From the NCBI GenBank assembly GCA_964564735.1, contig CAZMCH010000054.1, positions 1 through 28,533 on the forward strand: a DNA stretch of 28,533 nt. Reading direction: 5' to 3'. This DNA comes from CAZMCH01 sp964564735 (GTDB taxonomy: Bacteria; Poribacteria; DTPJ01). A program made the position numbers and the translations under genes. Below are positions 1 to 7,946 of the stretch, in pieces (position 1 is the stretch's first letter; the number at the start of each line of letters is the position of its first letter). A model generated the notes under the pieces. It saw only the letters and a list, made by a program, of their open reading frames with translations, did no database searches and was not told the origin of the DNA.

Positions 1-94
1 ATAATACACCATTAATTAGCAGGTATTTGATAATATAATATATTAATATACACCAATGAATATGGTCTTATAATTGCCAAATAGGAGTTGCTTT

Positions 95-1336
95 ATGAAA
101 TACACAAAGACCGAACAGCGTTTGATTGAAGCAATGGAAAACATGATGATCGTTGATGCACATGAGCATCTTCCACCGGAGCATGTCAGGACAGGCTCAA
201 AGGTGGATGTTTTAACTTTATTTGCACATTATACACGAACAGATTTGATAACTTCTGGTATGAATCCTGATGATTATAATACGGTTATTGATTCAGAAAA
301 ACCGCTTGATGAAAGATGGAAAATGTTCAAGCCGTATTTTGAGCATATCCGTTATGCCTCATATACAAGACCTGCATTGATGGCTGTAAAAGAGTTTTAT
401 GGCTTTGACGATATTACAGATGATAACTACGTCGCAATATCAGAAAAAATGCAGGCAGAAAATACAAAAGGTATCTATCATCGTATAATGAGGGATAAAT
501 GCAAGATTCGTGTCGCTTTGACCCAAGCAGGACGAACTGATTATGATGATGATCTGCTTGTGCCGTTGATGCCCATTGATGTTTACGCATCTGTAAGAAA
601 TGCTGATGATGTGAAAAACAAAGCAAATAATCTCGGTATGGAAGCAAAAACGCTTGATGACTACATGGCTGTTACCAAAAAAGGTATTGAAAAATGGAAA
701 TCTGAAGGTGTTGTCGGTATAAAAATGATGTCCAGACCAAACATTGTGCCATCAAAAAAGATCGCTGAGGATATTTTTAACAAAATTATGATAGGCGATA
801 AACCTAATGTTACCATAGGTCAGGATGATCATCTGACAGATTTTCTCTGGGGTTATGTAATGGATGTTGTTGGTGAACTTGATATGGTGATGGCAGTTCA
901 TGCAGGCATGTGGGGCGATTTCCGCTATCTTGATTCAAAACATAACATAACAGTATTCCCAAGACATCCAAACACACGCTTTGATTTATATCATCTTGGT
1001 ATGCCATCAGTTAGAGATACTATTGTTATTGGCAAAAATCATTCTAACGTGTGGTTAAACCTTTGCTGGTGTCATATTATTTCACAACAGATGACAATAT
1101 CAGGTCTGGATGAATGTATTGATATGGTGCCAATCAACAAGATAATAGGATTTGGTGGAGATTATAGCAGACCTGTTGAGAAGATATATGGTCATCTTGT
1201 GATGGCACGTGAAGATATTGCTGTTGTGCTTGGTAAACGTGTTGACAGAGGACAGATGAGCATTGATGAAGCCATAGTCATTGCAAAAAAATGGCTATGG
1301 GATAATCCAAAAAATCTTTATAAACTGAATATATAG
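95..1336 (+). CDS. Amidohydrolase-family metal-dependent hydrolase
   Basis: Probable cytoplasmic metal-dependent hydrolase of the amidohydrolase (TIM-barrel) superfamily; the substrate cannot be told. From the chosen ATG it is 413 residues. The N-terminus has the metal-binding HxH motif in VDAHEHLPPE (His23, His25). Other likely ligands are Lys210 in VVGIK, His269 in MAVHAGMWGDFR and Asp356 in GFGGDYSRP, which fit the superfamily pattern. The frame stays open upstream to a TTG at 74, but AGGAG at 83-87 lies 7 nt before the ATG at 95, so I take 95 as the start. There is no signal peptide. The next gene is about 100 nt downstream with its own leader, so this may be a separate transcript. A uronate-isomerase-like or decarboxylase-like role is possible, but nothing here decides it. 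Confidence 0.8.
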   Translation: MKYTKTEQRLIEAMENMMIVDAHEHLPPEHVRTGSKVDVLTLFAHYTRTDLITSGMNPDDYNTVIDSEKPLDERWKMFKPYFEHIRYASYTRPALMAVKEFYGFDDITDDNYVAISEKMQAENTKGIYHRIMRDKCKIRVALTQAGRTDYDDDLLVPLMPIDVYASVRNADDVKNKANNLGMEAKTLDDYMAVTKKGIEKWKSEGVVGIKMMSRPNIVPSKKIAEDIFNKIMIGDKPNVTIGQDDHLTDFLWGYVMDVVGELDMVMAVHAGMWGDFRYLDSKHNITVFPRHPNTRFDLYHLGMPSVRDTIVIGKNHSNVWLNLCWCHIISQQMTISGLDECIDMVPINKIIGFGGDYSRPVEKIYGHLVMAREDIAVVLGKRVDRGQMSIDEAIVIAKKWLWDNPKNLYKLNI

Positions 1337-1402
1337 AAATTCTAAAATCGAAAACCATCGCAAAGGAATATTAAAAAATCTTCCAATCTATTAAAGGCAA
1401 GG

Positions 1403-1437
1403 GGTTCTCACAATCAATTAGGGGGAGGGTGAGAACC
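1403..1437. promoter_or_regulatory. Perfect 9-bp inverted repeat around the ribosome binding site of the WYL regulator
   Basis: GGTTCTCAC (1403-1411) and GTGAGAACC (1429-1437) are exact reverse complements separated by 17 nt. The loop carries the G-rich ribosome binding site GGGGGAGGG (1421-1429), and the right arm ends one base before the ATG at 1439. As DNA it is a dyad typical of an operator, possibly for autoregulation by the WYL protein. As RNA it would form a hairpin holding the Shine-Dalgarno sequence in its loop and ending against the start codon. The symmetry is seen directly; the function is inferred. Confidence 0.7.
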
Positions 1438-1438
1438 T

Positions 1439-2455
1439 ATGAGTAAATATGAACGCTTAGCAAGGATGCTAAAAATAGTAACTCTTGTAAAGACAAATCC
1501 TAGACTAAACAGAGAGGATTTAGCAAGACTATGTGAAGTTGACTCAGTGCGAACAATACAACGAGATATAAATAGTCTGGCTCTTGCTGATATACCGATA
1601 TATTGGTCAGGTCAGGGATATGAGATTATGCCCAACTTCTTTCTTCCACCAATGGCACTTACAATTGAAGAAGCATTTTCATTGCTTTTGAGTGCGAAGA
1701 CATACAGCGAAGGTGAAGGGCAATTCCACAAAGACGCACTTGAATCTGCAATATCAAAAATAAAGTCAACTTTACCACAATCAACCAGAGAACTGCTAGA
1801 AACTGGCTCAAGAAAAGTCAATGTTGAAAGCCGAAAGGTTTCTGATACTAATGGGATTATAGGTAAATTATATCAATCAATATTAGATGCAAAACAACTT
1901 CGCATAACATATTACTCTTATAGCAGTAACAGAATTTCTGAACGAATAATTAATCCCTATGCGCTGACTTTCCGTCGTCGATCATGGTATCTTATTGGAT
2001 ATTGCTATTCTAGGCATAAAGTTTTGATGTTCAGGATAAACAGAATAAAGTCAATAAGATATACAGGCGAATCATTTCGTCCACCACAAAACTTTACTGT
2101 TGATGAATATATGGGAAATAGCTGGCAGGTTATGAATGGTGATGAAACAAAGGTTATCATTAGGTTTGCCTCTCAAATTGCCCCTTTAATAAAGGAAGTA
2201 AACTGGCATCCAACACAGCAAATAATTGATTTACCTGATGGTTCTATACTTTTCGTTGCAAAAGTGGCAGGCACAAAAGAAATTTCTTTTTGGCTGCTTA
2301 GTTATGGTGATAATGCAGAGGTTATTTATCCACAAATCCTTAGAGATGAAATTGCTGAAACTGCAAAGCGTATGGTAAAGGTTTATTCAGCAAAAAAGAC
2401 TGATATGGAAGTAAGCGATAAGATCAACGAAGTTATACAAGCGAAGGCTTCTTGA
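1439..2455 (+). CDS. WYL-domain transcriptional regulator
   Basis: DNA-binding regulator of the HTH-WYL family, 338 residues, a usual length. The N-terminal 60 residues form a winged helix-turn-helix of the HTH_11/DeoR type (NREDLARLCEVDSVRTIQRD, residues 24-43, is the recognition region). The WYL domain follows at about residues 145-210, with the signature W183-Y184-L185 in RSWYLIGYC and the conserved basic FRINRI strand near 198-203. The C-terminal 120 residues match the WCX extension. Many such proteins respond to nucleic-acid or nucleotide ligands; here the ligand is unknown. The ATG follows GGAGG with a spacing of about 10 nt inside a perfect inverted repeat, suggesting autoregulation. 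The next gene starts 13 nt downstream, so the regulator may share a transcript with the envelope protein. Confidence 0.88.
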   Translation: MSKYERLARMLKIVTLVKTNPRLNREDLARLCEVDSVRTIQRDINSLALADIPIYWSGQGYEIMPNFFLPPMALTIEEAFSLLLSAKTYSEGEGQFHKDALESAISKIKSTLPQSTRELLETGSRKVNVESRKVSDTNGIIGKLYQSILDAKQLRITYYSYSSNRISERIINPYALTFRRRSWYLIGYCYSRHKVLMFRINRIKSIRYTGESFRPPQNFTVDEYMGNSWQVMNGDETKVIIRFASQIAPLIKEVNWHPTQQIIDLPDGSILFVAKVAGTKEISFWLLSYGDNAEVIYPQILRDEIAETAKRMVKVYSAKKTDMEVSDKINEVIQAKAS

Positions 2456-2468
2456 ATAGAGGTAATTA

Positions 2469-3347
2469 TTGAAAATATTTAAATATATAGTAACTATATT
2501 ATTGATATTATTTGCCCAAATTTCTGCCTATGGTGCATTTGAGAATGTTGATTATGGCGCAAGGTCACTTGGTATGGGTTCGGCTTATGTATCTATTGCA
2601 GATGATCCAAGCGCTGTATTCTGGAATGTAGCTGGAATTACGAATTTAAATAAAAGAGAGCTTGAAATGTCATACATGCTTCTTTATGATCTGGTGAGTT
2701 TTAGCTATATAAGCTATGCACAAGATATAAAGAATGGAAATGTTGGTGTTGGTATCATTAGCTCTTCGGATGCTGATGGCATCTATCGTGAGATGGAATT
2801 TATCGTATGTTATGGCAAGAAAATCTTTGATGATCTAAGTATTGGTTCAGGTATAAAATATCTTTCATCAGAAGCGAATCTCGGTGATACAAGGCTAGGT
2901 AATGGAAAGGGATTGGCTATTGATCTTGGCTGTCAATATCGACTTATGGGTGATGATATTAATCTCGGATTAAGATTGCGTAATTTGATCGGCTATGTAT
3001 CTTACAACCGAAACGACATAATGGAAATTGCAGGCAAGAGTTACTCTGAATTACCTGATTTTTCTTATGCTTTTGGCATAAATACAAATATAAACCGTTT
3101 TTTCCCGTTAATAAAAGATACAATTCTTGCCTTAGAAATTATGGATAACGATTTTCGGACTGGCATGGAATATACATTCAGAGATACACTCTCGATTAGG
3201 ACAGGTCTTAGATTTGGCAATGCACTGGACAGGGCAATAACTGCAGGGTTTGGCGTAAAAGTATCTTCAATCAGGCTTGATTTTGCTTATGTTAGTAGTT
3301 CTGTTGGCGCGCCTACTTCTCAATTTTCTGTGTCTATTGCTTGGTAG
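2469..3347 (+). CDS. PorV/UPF0164-like outer-membrane beta-barrel protein
   Basis: Predicted outer-membrane beta-barrel of the PorV/PorQ (UPF0164) group, 292 residues. A signal peptide covers about residues 1-22, with cleavage after AYG. Directly after it comes the hallmark N-terminal block: GARSLGMGSAY (30-40), then ADDPSAVFWNVAGI (44-57). The remainder is alternating beta strands such as GIKYLSS and GLRLRNLIGYV, and the chain ends in an aromatic residue (SVSIAW), as barrel proteins usually do. The start is TTG at 2469, preceded by AGAGGT; no ATG lies near that would keep the signal peptide. The gene follows the WYL regulator by 13 nt. PorV itself serves type IX secretion in Bacteroidetes, but family members occur widely and this sequence alone does not prove a secretion role. 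Confidence 0.8.
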   Translation: MKIFKYIVTILLILFAQISAYGAFENVDYGARSLGMGSAYVSIADDPSAVFWNVAGITNLNKRELEMSYMLLYDLVSFSYISYAQDIKNGNVGVGIISSSDADGIYREMEFIVCYGKKIFDDLSIGSGIKYLSSEANLGDTRLGNGKGLAIDLGCQYRLMGDDINLGLRLRNLIGYVSYNRNDIMEIAGKSYSELPDFSYAFGINTNINRFFPLIKDTILALEIMDNDFRTGMEYTFRDTLSIRTGLRFGNALDRAITAGFGVKVSSIRLDFAYVSSSVGAPTSQFSVSIAW

Positions 3348-3374
3348 CTATGAATTATTTTGGGGGAATAAAAA

Positions 3375-4496
3375 ATGATAGAAGGACCAATGGGTGCAAA
3401 GCCTGAGGAATTAGATGAATTATGTGAGCTTGTCGGAAAAGTTTTTAATTGGCAAATGAGAGAGAATTTTCCAACGCTTTTTTGCAATGAAAATATAGAC
3501 AATTTAAGGATCATCAAAGAAGATGGTAAAATTGTATCTCATTTTGGCTTTGTCATCAGGGATATGATTATAAATGGATGCAGGATTTCTGTCGGTAATG
3601 TCGGCGCTGTCTGCACAGATGAAAATTATAGAAAAAAAGGCTACGCATGGAAGATACTTGACCAAGCAATAGAGAAATATCGGGCAGATGGCGTTGATAT
3701 GTTCCTTGTATCTGGCTCAAGAAGCCTTTATATTCAGCATGGATGCACGCATGTTGGCAGAGTCAAAAACTATGCGATATACAGAGGAATGCCAATTCCA
3801 AGCGCAAAAGTTAAAGCAATTAAATATACAGTTGATGATCTTCCCGTATGGTCTGCACTATATAGAAATGAACCTATCCGTTTTCATCGCCCTTATAACG
3901 ATTTTCTTGTATTGACGACATCAGGTCTTGTTTATCGCCCAGATTCCCGACTTTTCTCAATTTCTGATGGAAATAAAATTGTTGCTTATGTTGTGGGAAG
4001 CTGTGATAATAATAAGAAATCTTTTTGGTTACATGAATATGCTGGCTCACGAAAAGCCATAATAGCTTCCATTCCCCAATGGTTTGAGGAACTGAATGTT
4101 AATAGATGTATAGTGCCTGTTAATCTGTATGATATTGAATTTAATCAAATATTTCATTCTTTAGGGATTGAACCAGACTACGGCACAACAGGCGGAACGA
4201 TTGTTATAATAAACTTCCCACAAATGTGTGAGAAATTACGCCCATTATTTGAGGAAAAAATAGGCTCTCATATTGCCAACGCACTTACTTTTTCAGAAAG
4301 AGATGGCAATTATGTTATTGGGCTTGATGGGGACGAAGCAATCATCAGCGATCCGCATGATCTTGCAAGGATAATTTTTGGCGATCCTCCAATTTTAGAA
4401 ACACCAACAAAAATGCCCGCAGAAGGTAAATTACTTGATGTAATTAAAGCGATTTTTCCGATACCACGTCCAGAATACGGCTTGAGTTATATATAA
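3375..4496 (+). CDS. GNAT-family N-acetyltransferase, Eis-like architecture
   Basis: Predicted acetyl-CoA-dependent N-acetyltransferase of 373 residues, longer than a single GNAT domain. The acetyl-CoA pyrophosphate-binding motif A lies at residues 75-95: VGNVGAVCTDENYRKKGYA, with the basic R-x-x-G-x-A loop RKKGYA. A second GNAT-like half follows at about 140-265. The C-terminal 100 residues, including DLARIIFGDPP and the final YGLSYI, look like the SCP2-like end of Eis-type enzymes, so the order is GNAT, GNAT-like, SCP2-like. GGGGGA (3362-3366) precedes the ATG. It lies 27 nt after the PorV-like gene and is probably co-transcribed. The substrate is unknown; Eis relatives modify aminoglycosides or polyamines, but no such role is shown here. 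It faces a convergent gene 89 nt away with no strong terminator between them. Confidence 0.75.
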   Translation: MIEGPMGAKPEELDELCELVGKVFNWQMRENFPTLFCNENIDNLRIIKEDGKIVSHFGFVIRDMIINGCRISVGNVGAVCTDENYRKKGYAWKILDQAIEKYRADGVDMFLVSGSRSLYIQHGCTHVGRVKNYAIYRGMPIPSAKVKAIKYTVDDLPVWSALYRNEPIRFHRPYNDFLVLTTSGLVYRPDSRLFSISDGNKIVAYVVGSCDNNKKSFWLHEYAGSRKAIIASIPQWFEELNVNRCIVPVNLYDIEFNQIFHSLGIEPDYGTTGGTIVIINFPQMCEKLRPLFEEKIGSHIANALTFSERDGNYVIGLDGDEAIISDPHDLARIIFGDPPILETPTKMPAEGKLLDVIKAIFPIPRPEYGLSYI

Positions 4497-4585
4497 TACT
4501 ATTTTCAGTTTGAAATAAGACTCATCAAAAGCCTGATGTGTTACTGTCAGTTTGCTTGTCGGTGTTTTGCATAAGTCCCGTTTCT

Positions 4586-7213
4586 TTATCTCGTCCATAT
4601 CGGATCAAGACCAAAGATAGGCTCTCCATTTAATAATATTGGATGTTCACCTGTCCCATCTGATCCAATAGTCCATAACTGAGCATTATTTTCATAGATA
4701 ATCTTATCACCATCAGGCGACCAAGATGGGCTTCTTCCGCCATGTTTTGTGAGTTGGCGTTCTGATGGCTTACCATTTTCGTCAAATGTAACAAGCCATA
4801 ATTGCGAATGATCTGCTTCTGCACGACAAAAGACCAGCATCTTTGTTTTCCCAGACGACCACGAAGGATCGAATTCATCTATTGGGGTATCTGATACTCG
4901 TTCTGTTCGTCCTGAAACTGTATCATAATAATAAATATCTCTATTGGGTTTGCCTTGCTGATCTTTGGATAAAGGCAAAGAACCTGCATAAGCAATTAAT
5001 TCTCCATCAGACGACCATGATGGACATGAAAAATCCATATTTTCCCCAGGGAGTGTCATTTCTATTCCTGTTTCTATGTTCATTAGTGTTATACGTTTCC
5101 GATCAGCGATTTCTCTGGTAAAAGCAACTTGCTTCCCATCATTTGATAATGCCTGTTGAGTGCCTGTCTGTTTCCAATCCAACTGTGTCAACGTCTGAGT
5201 ATAGGGATATAGCATATTGAGTCCTGTGTAGCTATCAAGAAATAATATCTTTTGCCCGTCAATCGTTCCTGTTACATTTATACCAGAAGCTATACGATTT
5301 CGGTTTGTCCCATCAGGATTGACCGACCAAATATAATCCTCAAACGTATAATATATTATTCCTTTGTTGCTTCTTTTGTTAGATGATTGCATCTCTTTTG
5401 GCTCAAATTCATATACATCAACCAATATCCATTCATTATCATTCTTATTAAATGTAAATGAAACGCCTTTTTCCCAATACCACCATTCTTGTATATTTTC
5501 TTCTGTATCGAAGATATTATCTGGTTCTCCATAGTAAGCCTTTATGCCATCGGTTGTCATTGACGGTTTGCCATCTTCATTTAAGAGTGCAGTTATGGTT
5601 ATATTTATGTACGGTGTTGTCAGATTCTCGATAACTGTTACTGCATGAGGATCCCCCCAATGATCTCCAAGAAAGCCTGTTCCATAAAATCCGATTCCAT
5701 CTCCATCATCAGCCTGTCCATTTTCATTATTATCTACAATAGCCATTAGAAAATGAACTCCAACTGATGCTGAACAAGCATAAACGCCATTTTCATCAAG
5801 GTTTAGGGGAACTCTGACGCCCTTTTCAAATGTGGGATCTTCTGCAAAGATTAGTATTACATTTGTTATTTTATGATCTGTCCATATTATTTTCCCGCTT
5901 ATCCCTGTAAATGGAGAATCAGTATCGACTTGTATTGGTTGTTCTGCATTATCTTCCTGTTTTTCCTCTTGTGGTATTGAAAACAGCCTCCCAGAGTCAT
6001 CAAATTGTGCTGTCACAGTTAATTTTATCTGTTCTTTCTCCGCATCCTTTTTTACCAAAAGCTTTTTGGGTAATTCATTGATCGCATCTTTTGTTCCATA
6101 TACGCCTATACCATCGCCTTTGGAATACTTTCCATCTCCGTCTGCATCGACACCAACCGTCAGGTAATATTCTCCGGGTTCAAGTTTTATGCTAAAATCT
6201 CCTTTATCATCTGCTTTTGCCTTCACGACTGCAACCGCCATGCTTGGATCTGTATAAGCCTGTATAAATGCGTTTTTCGTTTCATGACCAAGCCATTCCA
6301 CTTTTCCTATTAATTCCAAGCTATCTTCTTGTTTAGTTTTTGGTAAGTCCGAAGCCTGAAGAGGAACTGGTTTTCCAGAAGCATCTATTTTCCCTATAAT
6401 CAATATATTTCGTTCCATGATTACTTTTCCAGAACTAACTATAATTGGCTTGGGATACATACCAAAACGGGTCATTCCATATACACCAAATTTATCTCCG
6501 CTATCCATTAGATTACTATTGTTTTCGTCAATAATAGCCATGAGATAATATTTTCCAGACGGAACTTCCAAAGCAAATTCACCATTTTCGTTAGCGTCTA
6601 TCTGTGTTATTTTATTATTCCATAGCGGATCAGAATAGACATAGACAATAGCATTCTTAAACTTATAGTCTGGCAGGATAAGTTTACCTGATATCCCATT
6701 TGTGAAATCTGAATGACCAAAAATAGAAACAGGCACTACTTGCCCTTGTTCATTTATGTTTGCTGTTATTTCAATGTCGATACCAAGTAGTTTTTTCCCT
6801 TTCTCGACCTTGACAGGAATTGGTTTTTGATCAACATCAGCCCAGTCGGTTACACCAAATATACCCATACCATCGCCTTTATCTGGCTTATTGTTGCCGT
6901 TATCATCTACAAATACATAGAGATAATACGTCCCGGGATCTTCTATTTCAAGCGCATATATGCCTTCTTTATCAAGGATTAGCCCTTCTGTGTAAATCTG
7001 TCTTAGTTTCTGATCCTTAAACACCTTTATCGATGCGTTTCTGAGATTATGCCCTTCCCAAATTATTTTACCACCGATCCAACCTTTATTATCTTCTCTT
7101 AATGGACCTTTTCCTAATCCCGAATCCTCATTTGTGACATTTGCAGAAATCTTTATAATGGATATTAAACAAAACAAAATGATAAGAGATGCTATTATGT
7201 ATGTTTTTTTCAT
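4586..7213 (-). CDS. Secreted protein: four Asp/Gly-loop beta repeats plus TolB/PD40 propeller
   Basis: 875-residue exported protein. A signal peptide occupies residues 1-24, without a clear lipobox. Four related units begin near residues 44, 173, 301 and 437, each about 110-135 residues. Each starts with a GxxGKIxW strand and contains an acidic loop like a calcium-binding site (DDNGNNKPDKGDG, DADGDGKYSKGDG, DNNENGQADDGDG). Each then has GxYG or GxFG. The fold resembles carboxypeptidase-regulatory or Ig-like beta sandwiches. A short segment follows at 555-605 (YGEPDNIFD, WWYWEKGVSFTFN). From about 615 to the end lies a TolB/tricorn-like propeller with PD40 repeats (SPSWSPDGDKIIYE, CPSWSSDGELIAYA, DPSWSSG). 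It is last in the minus-strand run, 17 nt after comB, with AGGGA before the ATG. A role in surface or periplasmic binding is inferred; the exact function is unknown. Confidence 0.75.
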   Translation of the reverse strand: MKKTYIIASLIILFCLISIIKISANVTNEDSGLGKGPLREDNKGWIGGKIIWEGHNLRNASIKVFKDQKLRQIYTEGLILDKEGIYALEIEDPGTYYLYVFVDDNGNNKPDKGDGMGIFGVTDWADVDQKPIPVKVEKGKKLLGIDIEITANINEQGQVVPVSIFGHSDFTNGISGKLILPDYKFKNAIVYVYSDPLWNNKITQIDANENGEFALEVPSGKYYLMAIIDENNSNLMDSGDKFGVYGMTRFGMYPKPIIVSSGKVIMERNILIIGKIDASGKPVPLQASDLPKTKQEDSLELIGKVEWLGHETKNAFIQAYTDPSMAVAVVKAKADDKGDFSIKLEPGEYYLTVGVDADGDGKYSKGDGIGVYGTKDAINELPKKLLVKKDAEKEQIKLTVTAQFDDSGRLFSIPQEEKQEDNAEQPIQVDTDSPFTGISGKIIWTDHKITNVILIFAEDPTFEKGVRVPLNLDENGVYACSASVGVHFLMAIVDNNENGQADDGDGIGFYGTGFLGDHWGDPHAVTVIENLTTPYINITITALLNEDGKPSMTTDGIKAYYGEPDNIFDTEENIQEWWYWEKGVSFTFNKNDNEWILVDVYEFEPKEMQSSNKRSNKGIIYYTFEDYIWSVNPDGTNRNRIASGINVTGTIDGQKILFLDSYTGLNMLYPYTQTLTQLDWKQTGTQQALSNDGKQVAFTREIADRKRITLMNIETGIEMTLPGENMDFSCPSWSSDGELIAYAGSLPLSKDQQGKPNRDIYYYDTVSGRTERVSDTPIDEFDPSWSSGKTKMLVFCRAEADHSQLWLVTFDENGKPSERQLTKHGGRSPSWSPDGDKIIYENNAQLWTIGSDGTGEHPILLNGEPIFGLDPIWTR

Positions 7214-7230
7214 TTTTTTCCCTGATTTTA

Positions 7231-7941
7231 TTAAGAATAACGTATGATTTTGCCATCTTCATATATTGGAATTACAGTTGTTATATCTACTTGTGAACAT
7301 AAGTATAAATCATCTTCCAGCCCGATATTAATCAAATACCTGCCATGCTCAGAATCTCTTAACATCTGCAGTATATCTGTCTTAAACGCTTGATATAATA
7401 TCTCAACTGCAACTGCTGAATCTGTCTTTGATATATTTTCACCAAAACTACTTACACATGCCCCAGCGAAAACCGCATCTTCCATGCCAAATCTGCCCTC
7501 TTTTCCAGAGCATACAATAAGTATATCGTTACCTAGTTTTAATAAATGATTGCAAACTGCGGTTTGATTCAAAAAACTCCCTATGACTAAATTTTTTGCG
7601 GATATGCAGGCATTTATTGCTTTGGTCCCATTAGTTGTGCGGAATATTATTTGATTATCTTTAACTACTGATTCTGTATATTCAGAAAGAGAGTTTCCAA
7701 GATGAAAGCCATTAACTCGTTTCCCATCAACTTCCCCTCCGAGAATAGTCTTTCCATCATATTCTTTATATAAATCAAAGGCTTCTTTTGGTGTATTTAC
7801 GGGAATAATGAAAGCTGATCCGTTGGCGATGGCTGTTGTTATAGTGCTTGTTGCTCGGAGGATGTCAACGATTAGTATAGATTTTTCTGTTATTTCTAAA
7901 TTATTTACTTCTTCGGGGGCAAATGCGACATCAACATTCAT
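7231..7941 (-). CDS. comB: 2-phosphosulfolactate phosphatase (ComB family)
   Basis: 236 residues matching the ComB family. In coenzyme M biosynthesis ComB removes phosphate from 2-phosphosulfolactate to give sulfolactate; many bacteria carry homologues outside that pathway. Family signatures are visible: VDILRATSTI (25-34), LGGEVDGKRVNGFHLGNS (67-84), the phosphate-binding TTNGTKA (102-108) and CSGKEG followed by EDAVFAGA. The ATG lies 5 nt past the accC stop, and its ribosome binding site CGGAG lies inside the 3' end of accC, so translation is probably coupled. No ComA or ComC gene is present here, so the substrate may be a related phosphoester. The family call is secure; the exact reaction is less so. 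Confidence 0.85.
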   Translation of the reverse strand: MNVDVAFAPEEVNNLEITEKSILIVDILRATSTITTAIANGSAFIIPVNTPKEAFDLYKEYDGKTILGGEVDGKRVNGFHLGNSLSEYTESVVKDNQIIFRTTNGTKAINACISAKNLVIGSFLNQTAVCNHLLKLGNDILIVCSGKEGRFGMEDAVFAGACVSSFGENISKTDSAVAVEILYQAFKTDILQMLRDSEHGRYLINIGLEDDLYLCSQVDITTVIPIYEDGKIIRYS

Positions 7942-7946
7942 TAATT

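Noticed and set aside
27..39. TTGATA and TATAAT near the left edge as a promoter for the amidohydrolase
   Set aside because: The two boxes are almost adjacent, so the spacing is wrong, and the DNA is very AT-rich.
4497..4585. CATCA...TGATG hairpin (4523-4527 with 4534-4538) between convergent genes as a bidirectional terminator
   Set aside because: Only 5 bp of stem and no T-run on either strand.
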